In this document: one piece after another, positions 1 through 4,980 of the stretch
Layout of the letters: each line of letters starts with the position of its first letter
How positions within the stretch are numbered: position 1 is the stretch's first letter
Assembly: GCA_023458615.1 (NCBI GenBank)
Contig: JAEWYV010000074.1
Span: 1 to 6,557, forward strand
DNA length: 6,557 bases
Source of the DNA: Bacillota bacterium
GTDB taxonomy: Bacteria > Bacillota > Clostridia > Christensenellales > CAG-138
Reading direction: 5' to 3'
Position numbers and translations under genes: made by a program
The notes under the pieces: model-generated
What the model was told of the DNA's origin: nothing
Databases searched by the model: none
What the model saw: only the letters and a program-made list of their open reading frames with translations

Positions 1-328
1 CCACGATCAGCGGCAGGAAGATGCCGAGGCTTTGATACAGCGCGGGCAGAAACGCATTCATAAACATCTGCACCATGGTTACGAATGTGCAGATGACGAT
101 GATGAACGCCGGAATGCGAATCTTATCGGGGATGAAGTTTCTGAGCATCGAGATGACGATGTTGGAGCCCACGAGCACAAACGTTGCCGCTGCTCCCATG
201 CCGATGCCGTTGGTCGCGTTGGTCGTCACCGCCATCGTCGGGCAGGTGCCGAGCACGAGCCGGAACGTCGGGTTCTCGGTGATCAGGCCGTTTAAAAATA
301 CGCTTTTGAGTGTGTTTTTCTGTTCCAT
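1..328 (-). CDS. rnfE: RnfE, electron transport complex membrane subunit (partial, C-terminus beyond window)
   Basis: RnfE is a polytopic membrane subunit of the Rnf ferredoxin:NAD+ oxidoreductase. With RnfA it forms the membrane core that carries an intramembrane Fe-S centre. The 109 visible codons match the family start: an amphipathic N-terminus, then ENPTFRLVLGTCP (residues 18-30), AVTTNATNGIGMG (33-45), and a helix near 48-62. Cys29 in LGTCP is the conserved cluster ligand position known from RnfA/RnfE and NqrD/E. Cys80 lies in a later helix, but I cannot say from this fragment that it is the second ligand. The ATG at 328-326 is preceded by GGAGGG eight bases upstream. Only four bases separate it from the rnfG stop, so translation is probably coupled. 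The reading frame runs off the left edge intact, and rnfA and rnfB are expected next in the clostridial C-D-G-E-A-B order. Confidence 0.93.
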   Translation of the reverse strand, partial: MEQKNTLKSVFLNGLITENPTFRLVLGTCPTMAVTTNATNGIGMGAAATFVLVGSNIVISMLRNFIPDKIRIPAFIIVICTFVTMVQMFMNAFLPALYQSLGIFLPLIV

Positions 329-332
329 ATGG

Positions 333-884
333 TTAACCCTCCGTTGGCGGCGTCAGACCGCCCAGCGCGAGCACCGCGGTGTTGACCGCGTTGGTCACCG
401 CGCGGGATGTGATGGTTGCCGATGTGATGGCGTCGATATCTCCGCCGTCCTTCACGATGGCAATGGGCGACAGCTTGCCGGTGAACTGCGCGCCGAACCA
501 CGCTTCCTTGGCGCGCGCGCCGAGACCCGCGGTCTCCGCAAAGCTCGCGCCTCCGATGGAAACGCCGGTGATTGCGCCGCTTAGGTCAACGCCGACGGTG
601 ATTTCAATCTCCCCGCCGTATCCCTTGGCGACGATGGTTCCGGTCTTGCCGACGAGCGCGCCACTTGCGTCATAGCCCGCAAACGCGTCCTTCATACCTT
701 CGGGTGCGGTCAGCGCCGTAAACGTCCCCGCAGCGGGCAGCACAGCGCGCCGCGCCGCGTCCGCCGCCTGCTCCTGCTGCACCTGTATCGCGGGAGCGGT
801 GATCATATTGGTGACGCCCAGCGCAAGCCCCGCGACGGCGGCGAGCAAAAACAGCTTGAGTCCGAGCACAAATACCTTACGCAT
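333..884 (-). CDS. rnfG: RnfG, FMN-binding electron transport complex subunit
   Basis: RnfG is the 183-residue subunit, anchored by one N-terminal helix (about residues 4-25), whose FMN-binding domain faces outward and relays electrons within Rnf. A family signature ETAGLGARAKE is at 117-127, followed by FGAQFTGKL. The flavinylation motif near the C-terminus reads DAITSATITS (151-160). Thr157 is the predicted residue to which ApbE would attach FMN; the usual SGAT/TGAT is TSAT here, a G-to-S variant that I believe is tolerated in this motif. The ATG at 884-882 overlaps the end of rnfD by eight bases and has a GGGAGGTG ribosome binding site about eight bases upstream. Length is normal for clostridial RnfG. 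No apbE gene is in the window, so the flavin transferase must be encoded elsewhere. Confidence 0.94.
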   Translation of the reverse strand: MRKVFVLGLKLFLLAAVAGLALGVTNMITAPAIQVQQEQAADAARRAVLPAAGTFTALTAPEGMKDAFAGYDASGALVGKTGTIVAKGYGGEIEITVGVDLSGAITGVSIGGASFAETAGLGARAKEAWFGAQFTGKLSPIAIVKDGGDIDAITSATITSRAVTNAVNTAVLALGGLTPPTEG

Positions 885-1821
885 GCGACTTCACCTCCCC
901 GTAGATTCTGCCGCGCGTCATGCGGTCGATAAGCGGGGTGAGCACATTCATAATCAGGATGGCGTAGGTCGTCCCCTCCGGATAGCCGCCAAACGAGCGA
1001 ATCAGCGCGATGAGAAGCCCAGCGCCACCCGCGAAGATCATCTGGCCCGTGTGCGTCATGGGGCTCGTGACATAGTCCGTCGCCATAAACACCGCGCCAA
1101 AGAGCACGCTGCCGATGAGCACGCCCTGCACGGGATCGCCGCCAAAGAGCCAGGTAAAGAGCATAAATGAGGCGATCATGGTCACGGGGATGTGCCAGGA
1201 GATCGTCTTTCGAATCAATAGATAGGCAAGTCCCAGCAGGATTGCAATTTTGCTCACCTCGCCGATGCAGCCGGGAATCCGGCCGATGAAGCAAGCCAGC
1301 AGAGACGGAGCCGCGGCGGCGCCTGCCTCGCCGGAGAGCATCGCCAGCGGCGTTGCGCCGGAGACAGCGTCAAACGGGGTAACGTAGGCCGCCCCGCTCA
1401 TCAGCGCGGGCCAGCTCGCGAGCAGCACCGCGCGCGCGGCGATTGCGGGGTTGACGAAGTTATCGCCAATGCCGCCAAAGAGCTGCTTGACCAGCAGTAT
1501 CGCAACCGCGCTGCCGACCACCAGCATCCACCACGGCGCGGTAGACGGCATGTTCATCGCGAGGATGATGCCCGTGACCACGGCGGAGAGGTCGTTGATC
1601 GTAATCGTTTTTTTGAAGATGACCTGCCAGAGAAACTCCCAGATCACGCAGGACGCAACGCAGATGAGGATCACGCGCGCAGCGGCCCAGCCAAAGAGCC
1701 AGATGCCGGCGGCAACGGTTGGCATGAGGGCTGCGATCACGTCCAGCATCAGCACCGCTGTGGTATCCTTTGCAAAGATATGCGGCGCCGCGGACACGGC
1801 AAAACGCTGTTTTGTCTCCAT
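877..1821 (-). CDS. rnfD: RnfD, membrane FMN-carrying electron transport complex subunit
   Basis: This 314-residue integral membrane protein is the NqrB/RnfD-family core subunit of Rnf. It opens with the typical cytosolic segment FAVSAAPHIFAKDTT (7-21) and then shows about nine or ten hydrophobic segments. DNFVNPAIAARA (120-131) is a family motif. DAVSGATPLAML (151-162) contains the SGAT flavinylation site, with Thr157 as the predicted phosphoester-linked FMN residue. ATDYVTSPMT (247-256) is another conserved stretch. The ATG at 1821-1819 is chosen because METKQRF aligns with family starts and a GAGGAGGTG ribosome binding site overlaps the rnfC stop codon. The frame is open much further upstream inside rnfC, but that extension reads as rnfC shadow. 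The gap to rnfC is five bases and the rnfG overlap is eight bases, so this is one transcription unit. Confidence 0.95.
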   Translation of the reverse strand: METKQRFAVSAAPHIFAKDTTAVLMLDVIAALMPTVAAGIWLFGWAAARVILICVASCVIWEFLWQVIFKKTITINDLSAVVTGIILAMNMPSTAPWWMLVVGSAVAILLVKQLFGGIGDNFVNPAIAARAVLLASWPALMSGAAYVTPFDAVSGATPLAMLSGEAGAAAAPSLLACFIGRIPGCIGEVSKIAILLGLAYLLIRKTISWHIPVTMIASFMLFTWLFGGDPVQGVLIGSVLFGAVFMATDYVTSPMTHTGQMIFAGGAGLLIALIRSFGGYPEGTTYAILIMNVLTPLIDRMTRGRIYGEVKSHA

Positions 1822-1826
1822 AGTCG

Positions 1827-3143
1827 TCACCTCCTCGCCTTTGCGGCAAGCTCTTCCCTCGCGGCCTTGTAGCTGGAGGTGAGATAGCGCCGCGCGGGGC
1901 AGATATAGGAACACGCGCCGCAGAGGACGCAGTCCAGTAAGCCGTGCTGTTTCGCGGCTTCCAGATCGTGCTTGTCCAGATCCGCGCGCATCTGATAGGG
2001 ATGCAGGCCGATGGGGCAAACATGCACGCAGCGCGCGCAGCGGATGCACGCGGACTCGATCATGGCCTTTGCCTGCTGCTCGTCAAACGCGATGATGCCG
2101 TTGGTCGCCTTGGTTGCCGTCGCTTCCAGATCCGCCGCGCAGAGTCCCGTCATAGGTCCGCCCGCGAATACCTTGTGCGCGCAGTCGAGCAGGCCGCCGC
2201 AGGCGGCAATCGCGTCTTCATAGCGTGTGCCGACGCGCAGGCGCAGGTTGCCCGGCTCCTTGACGCAGCCGGTTACGGTTGTGATGCGCTCCACCAGCGG
2301 TTTGCCCAGCGCAACCGCGTCGTAGATCGCGGCGGCTGTGCTCACGTTAAACACCAAAACACCCGCGTCCAGCGGCAGCTTGCCGCGCGGCACCTCACGC
2401 CCGGCAACAACCTGAATCAGCTGCTTTTCCGAGCCCTGCGGATATTTTGTTTTGAGCGGATGAATTTGAATCGTCGGATCGTTCGATGCGGCCTGTTGCA
2501 TGGCTTGAATGGCGTCCGATTTGTTGGATTCGATGGCGACAATCCCGCGGTTCACGCCCGTTGCGCGAAGGATCAGCTTCAGCCCTGCCAGAATACGCTC
2601 CGGGCTTTCCAGCATCAGGCGGTGGTCGGCGGTGAGATAGGGTTCGCACTCCGCGCCGTTGAGGATGATGACATCCGCCCGCTTCCCTTCGGGAATGGTC
2701 AGCTTGATGTGCGTTGGAAACGCCGCGCCGCCCATGCCGCAGATGCCCGCGTCCTTCACGGCGGCGATGATCTCGCCAGGCGTAGCGCTCTCCGCGTTGA
2801 GCGGCGTCAGCGGCACCCATTCGTCCAGATGATCGTTCTGAATGCCGATGCAGAGTTCCGGCTTTGCGCGGAGCATCTGCCGCTCCTCTACAAAGATGAC
2901 CTCGCCCGAGACGCTCGCGTGAACGGGGAGCCCCAGCGCGCCAACGGGTGTTGCAATCCGCTCTCCGAGCCGTACCTGCTGCCCTTTTTCGACGCACGGG
3001 GCACTCGGCGCGCCCAGATGCATCCCAACGGGAATCACCACGACGTCCGGCACAACGGCTCTTACGCTGCTGCCCCGCGTCAGCGGCTTCCCTTCGCCAA
3101 TCGGGCGAAGCGGGTGAACGCCGCCTTGAAACGATTTCCTCAA
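1827..3143 (-). CDS. rnfC: RnfC, NADH-side Fe-S subunit of the Rnf complex
   Basis: RnfC (438 residues, normal size) is the peripheral cytoplasmic subunit, related to NuoF, that exchanges electrons with NAD(H) in the ferredoxin:NAD+ oxidoreductase. The family start FQGGVHP is at 5-11. The nucleotide/flavin-binding-like region contains GICGMGGAAFPTHIK (133-147) and LNGAECEPYLTADHRLM (161-177). Near the C-terminus are two 4Fe-4S motifs, Cys366-369-372-376 and Cys405-408-411-415, both CxxCxxCxxxCP. The start is TTG at 3143-3141: an in-frame TAG lies only two codons upstream, no ATG or GTG comes before the GGVHP motif, and an AGGTGG ribosome binding site sits seven bases away. It is the first gene of the operon in this window; the upstream leader carries a hairpin. 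Confidence 0.95.
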   Translation of the reverse strand: MRKSFQGGVHPLRPIGEGKPLTRGSSVRAVVPDVVVIPVGMHLGAPSAPCVEKGQQVRLGERIATPVGALGLPVHASVSGEVIFVEERQMLRAKPELCIGIQNDHLDEWVPLTPLNAESATPGEIIAAVKDAGICGMGGAAFPTHIKLTIPEGKRADVIILNGAECEPYLTADHRLMLESPERILAGLKLILRATGVNRGIVAIESNKSDAIQAMQQAASNDPTIQIHPLKTKYPQGSEKQLIQVVAGREVPRGKLPLDAGVLVFNVSTAAAIYDAVALGKPLVERITTVTGCVKEPGNLRLRVGTRYEDAIAACGGLLDCAHKVFAGGPMTGLCAADLEATATKATNGIIAFDEQQAKAMIESACIRCARCVHVCPIGLHPYQMRADLDKHDLEAAKQHGLLDCVLCGACSYICPARRYLTSSYKAAREELAAKARR

Positions 3144-3150
3144 ATCCTAT

Positions 3151-3156
3151 CCACCT
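3151..3156 (-). promoter_or_regulatory. Ribosome binding site fixing the TTG start of rnfC
   Basis: On the minus strand AGGTGG occupies 3156-3151, with seven bases before TTG at 3143. Because the TAG at 3149-3147 is in frame, no longer start is possible, and this site supports a TTG start codon for the lead rnf gene. Confidence 0.75.
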
Positions 3157-3170
3157 GCCTTGCTTATTTC

Positions 3171-3196
3171 AGGCGCAGCAATATTGTGCCGCGCCT
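3171..3196 (-). promoter_or_regulatory. Hairpin in the rnfC 5' leader
   Basis: Read on the minus strand, AGGCGCGGCA pairs with TGCTGCGCCT over ten base pairs (one G-U wobble) around a six-base loop CAATAT. It ends about 27 bases before the rnfC start codon. No T-tract follows, so it is not an intrinsic terminator. It could stabilise the mRNA 5' end, be bound by a regulator, or act as a DNA operator; the sequence does not say which. Confidence 0.5.
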
Positions 3197-3211
3197 AATC
3201 GACTAAATTTC

Positions 3212-3240
3212 AGTATACGGGAACCAAACAAAAAAGTACA
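3212..3240 (-). promoter_or_regulatory. Weak candidate promoter for the rnf operon
   Basis: On the minus strand TATACT (3217-3212) matches five of six -10 bases. Seventeen bases upstream lies TGTACT, a poor -35 (3240-3235). A start near 3205 would give a leader of about 60 bases containing the hairpin at 3171-3196. Other AT-rich hexamers nearby could serve instead, so the call is tentative. Confidence 0.3.
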
Positions 3241-3325
3241 GCAGTACATACCGCATAAAATACAGTAATATAGCGTACTTTTCACCGTTTATTTGTGTGC
3301 TCGCGGCAAACAAGCGACAATGGAA

Positions 3326-3629
3326 ATCGATATTTTCCCCGCCGAATCGCGGCGCCTGCATGCCGGAAAATCGGTTAAAATCGATTGTACCTATCGATAT
3401 TCCAGCGCTTATCCATCGCCCTTATACAGCGTTGCGCAAAAGAAAATGAAATTGTATTGTTGCATTTTGCCGGATTCAAACAACAGTCACTCGAATTTGT
3501 GTCGGTCACAGAGAGGGCGAAAAAAGCATGCGATTGCATCAATCGATATTCCCGTGTCTATTAACGGATCAAATGCGGAACTGCGAGAGAAGAATTGAAA
3601 AATCCGGAATCTTTTCTATCGATATTCCC
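3326..3629. repeat. Four dispersed copies of ATCGATATT(CCC)
   Basis: The nine-mer ATCGATATT occurs at 3326-3334, 3393-3401, 3542-3550 and 3618-3626, always in the same orientation. Copies two to four continue as CC, and copies three and four as CCC. Copies two and four share the 13-mer CTATCGATATTCC. Copies three and four keep weaker similarity for roughly 25 further bases (AACG, then GCGGA). A fifth ATCGAT, without the ATT, is at 3380-3385. Copy intervals are 67, 149 and 76 bases. I saw no other copy of the nine-mer in the window. Possible roles are protein binding sites or degenerate members of a genomic intergenic repeat family. Confidence 0.7.
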
Positions 3630-3666
3630 TTACCCACAAACGAAGAGAAGCGCGGACAAACAGAAG

Positions 3667-3690
3667 AAAAACCGCCAGAATATGGCGGTT
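3667..3690 (-). terminator. Intrinsic terminator of the amidase-like gene
   Basis: An eight-base-pair perfect stem, AACCGCCA with TGGCGGTT, encloses a five-base loop. On the minus strand it is followed by a short T-rich run (TTTCTTC). It begins 15 bases after the TAA at 3708-3706, as expected for the end of that single-gene transcript. Confidence 0.75.
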
Positions 3691-3705
3691 CTTCGGTACA
3701 TCGAA

Positions 3706-4581
3706 TTATTGGTTGACACCAAGATATTTTAGAATTCCGTTGACAATTCCCTGTGCCATGGTCGCCTGAAACTCCGCGTTGTTGATCTTCTTGTCATCCG
3801 AGGAGTTACTGATATGCCCTAAGAAGAGCGTGCAGACCGGCGCATTGGTCTTGTTGAGGAAGGTTTCGTCGGACTTGTTCACAATGGAATCCCCGCCAAC
3901 CTCGCGCAGCGGCAAACCGGTTGCGTCTACATAGGCGCTAAGTACGCTGCTGGCGAGCTTGTCGCAGTCCGCCTTCTTGTCGTGCTTCTCCGGCACCCAT
4001 GCCATCGTCCCGCGCGTATCGGAGGACTTCACCGAGTTGCACTCGATTCGAACCGCCAGTTCAACCTTTCCGTCGTTGAGCACCTTCACGCGCTCCGTCG
4101 CCGTCTTGTCGTCCTTGACGTCCGTGAGGGTGAAGACGACCGTTGCGCCCTCCGCCTCTAATTTTTCCTTCACCAGCGTCGCAACCGCAAAGTTGAGACG
4201 GTTTGCATATACCTTTGTAGAGACGCCCTGAATCTGCGAGCTGTAGCCGCGCGCAGGATCGATGCCGATGATGTGTCCGTCGAGCGATCCCGGCGGTTCC
4301 TCGGTCGGCGTCGGCGTTGCGCCGGGCTCCAGCGTGGGCGTCGGGGTGGGCTCCATGGGGTCAACGGTCGGCGTCGGCGTTGCCGTAACAGGCGCGACCG
4401 TCGGCGAGGGCGAAGGTGTTGCATTCGCGATTTGATAGCTCACGATGGCGGGAGAAATAACCCCTGCAACGAGCGCATACGTTACGCCCGCGAGCAGAAT
4501 CAGGATCATAGCGCATAGAATACCGAATGCGAGCGGGTTATTGATGCGAAACGTTCTCCTGCGCTTAACAATCTTTTTCAT
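3706..4581 (-). CDS. Membrane-anchored amidase_3-like protein lacking the catalytic residues
   Basis: The 291-residue product has a basic N-terminus (KKIVKRRR), one membrane helix (about 17-42), a Pro/Thr-rich stalk with TPTPT repeats (54-98) and an outward-facing domain (103-291). That domain follows N-acetylmuramoyl-L-alanine amidase (amidase_3) landmarks: GIDPARGY (106-113) where DPGHGG is usual, RIECNS (178-183) for SIHANA, and TLFLGHISNSSDD (251-263) for the VELGFISN..ED segment. The zinc His and Glu, second zinc His and catalytic Glu positions appear as Arg111, Ala126 (alignment by eye), Glu180 and Phe253, so hydrolysis seems unlikely; a peptidoglycan-binding or regulatory role is inferred. 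ATG at 4581 is preferred over the in-frame GTG at 4590 because GAGGTG (4593-4588) lies six bases upstream of it. The gene has its own promoter and terminator. Confidence 0.8.
   Translation of the reverse strand: MKKIVKRRRTFRINNPLAFGILCAMILILLAGVTYALVAGVISPAIVSYQIANATPSPSPTVAPVTATPTPTVDPMEPTPTPTLEPGATPTPTEEPPGSLDGHIIGIDPARGYSSQIQGVSTKVYANRLNFAVATLVKEKLEAEGATVVFTLTDVKDDKTATERVKVLNDGKVELAVRIECNSVKSSDTRGTMAWVPEKHDKKADCDKLASSVLSAYVDATGLPLREVGGDSIVNKSDETFLNKTNAPVCTLFLGHISNSSDDKKINNAEFQATMAQGIVNGILKYLGVNQ
4302..4383 (-). repeat. Direct repeat within the Pro/Thr stalk coding sequence
   Basis: A perfect 19-base repeat, CGGTCGGCGTCGGCGTTGC on the plus strand, is present at 4302-4320 and 4365-4383. The 63-base offset is 21 codons, so expansion or loss would keep the frame. 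It encodes the repeated ATPTPT stretches of the stalk and could make stalk length vary between strains. Confidence 0.8.
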
Positions 4582-4584
4582 GCT

Positions 4585-4593
4585 CTCCACCTC
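4585..4593 (-). promoter_or_regulatory. Ribosome binding site deciding the amidase-like gene start
   Basis: On the minus strand GAGGTGGAG covers 4593-4585. GAGGTG ends six bases before ATG at 4581, whereas the GTG at 4590 lies inside the site itself, so ATG is the better start. Confidence 0.65.
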
Positions 4594-4611
4594 AGTCGTG
4601 CTATCATGAGT

Positions 4612-4620
4612 ATTGTAACA
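4612..4620 (-). promoter_or_regulatory. Extended -10 promoter for the amidase-like gene
   Basis: TGTTACAAT on the minus strand is an extended -10 (TGn followed by TACAAT, at 4617-4612). No good -35 is seen 17 bases upstream, which is usual for extended -10 promoters. A start near 4605 gives a leader of about 24 bases containing the ribosome binding site. Confidence 0.55.
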
Positions 4621-4738
4621 CGTGCCTCTTGGAAAGTACCATAGGCAAACACAAGATTTTCAAATTTTCTACGTTTTTGTTTGAAAAATGACATGACTTT
4701 TTCGCGCGTTCCAATTGGCGCCTGTAACTACAACATCT

Positions 4739-4767
4739 AAAAAAATCGCCCAACGACGGCGTTTTTT
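4739..4767. terminator. Orphan, bidirectional terminator-like hairpin
   Basis: Seven A residues (4739-4745), a bulged T, CGCC, a seven-base loop, GGCG, then six T residues (4762-4767). The core stem has only four G-C pairs, extended by A-T pairs, so it is modest. It could act in either direction, yet no gene ends next to it: the flanking genes diverge from this region. Confidence 0.4.
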
Positions 4768-4846
4768 CTTTCGCCGGATGCAACCGGCACACTTTTTTCG
4801 CGCGATCTTACGTATATACGCGCTGGATGCGCTTCACATTGTTTTT
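4739..4846 (-). ncRNA. Candidate small structured RNA (hypothetical)
   Basis: A minus-strand candidate promoter, TTGATC (4880-4875), 16-base spacer, TAAAAT (4858-4853), would start RNA near 4846. Going downstream the transcript could form GCGC-AUCCA-GCGC, then GCCGG-UUGCAU-CCGGC, then a terminator-like hairpin whose CGCC/GGCG core (4761-4758 with 4750-4747) is followed by A and seven U residues (4745-4739). The RNA would be about 108 bases with no evident reading frame. The two internal hairpins share GCAUCC(A/G)GCG. No known RNA family is recognised. The hairpins could also be read on the plus strand, but no good promoter is seen there. Confidence 0.3.
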
Positions 4847-4852
4847 ACAATG
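4837..4852. promoter_or_regulatory. Perfect inverted repeat, possible operator
   Basis: CATTGT and ACAATG are perfect inverse copies separated by TTTT. The site lies immediately downstream of the candidate minus-strand -10 at 4858-4853 and would cover its start point, a common operator position. No specific regulator is recognised. Confidence 0.35.
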
Positions 4853-4944
4853 ATTTTATCTTGCGTAAAAGCCGGATCAAACGCCGGAACACCGCCGGCC
4901 AACCCGCGGCAAACAAATAGAGCCTGTTGACCTGCAAATGGCAC

Positions 4945-4974
4945 TTGAAGCTTGCTCCGGCACAATCGTATAAT
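4945..4974 (+). promoter_or_regulatory. Promoter of the phospholipase-like gene, leaderless arrangement
   Basis: TTGAAG (4945-4950), an 18-base spacer and a consensus TATAAT (4969-4974). The expected start point is about seven bases past the -10, which falls on the A of ATG at 4981. No Shine-Dalgarno sequence is present between promoter and gene. Confidence 0.7.
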
Positions 4975-4980
4975 ACAGCT

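Larger units (their letters stand above)
3144..3705. other. Gene-free region between the rnf operon and the amidase-like gene
   Basis: About 560 bases with no credible gene and visibly richer in A/T than the flanking genes. From left to right it holds the rnfC leader hairpin, a candidate rnf promoter, an AT-rich stretch with AGTACA repeats and an inverted AAAAGTAC...GTACTTTT pair (3232-3239 and 3275-3282), four dispersed ATCGATATT(CC) elements (3326-3629), a small hairpin CGCCG-AATCG-CGGCG (3340-3354) without a T-tract, and the terminator of the amidase-like gene. The open frames here lack ribosome binding sites and recognisable domains. Confidence 0.7.
4582..4980. other. Divergent, hairpin-rich intergenic region
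   Basis: About 400 bases between two divergently read genes. Besides the two gene promoters it holds palindromes CCAATTGG (4711-4718) and CGTATATACG (4811-4820), a terminator-like hairpin (4739-4767), a GCCGG/CCGGC stem-loop (4773-4788), a GCGC/GCGC stem-loop (4820-4832) and a CATTGT/ACAATG stem-loop (4837-4852). A near-identical direct repeat ACTTTTT(T)CGCGCG is at 4696-4708 and 4791-4804. No convincing protein-coding frame is present. Confidence 0.7.

Noticed and set aside
1944..3206. 420-codon frame on the plus strand opposite rnfC
   Set aside because: The minus strand carries a clear RnfC with two 4Fe-4S motifs; the opposite frame is a high-GC shadow.
3340..3354. CGCCG-AATCG-CGGCG hairpin as a terminator
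   Set aside because: Only five base pairs and no T-tract on either strand, with no gene ending nearby.
3293..3598. 101-codon open frame on the plus strand in the rnf upstream region
   Set aside because: It starts at TTG without a ribosome binding site, has no recognisable domain, and runs through the dispersed repeats, which shift frame relative to one another.
3326..3629. CRISPR-like array
   Set aside because: The repeats are only 9-13 bases, the spacings are unequal (67, 149, 76), and no cas gene is present.
3528..3716. 62-codon open frame on the plus strand
   Set aside because: It runs through the repeats and the terminator of the amidase-like gene, has no ribosome binding site and looks like a chance frame.
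4604..4930. Short open frames in the divergent region (minus 4604-4792, plus 4715-4930)
   Set aside because: No ribosome binding sites, low-complexity basic composition, and they cross hairpins and promoters.
4927..4980. Longer N-terminus for the phospholipase-like protein from TTG at 4927
   Set aside because: It would place the start codon upstream of the TATAAT promoter, and the added residues do not resemble the family.
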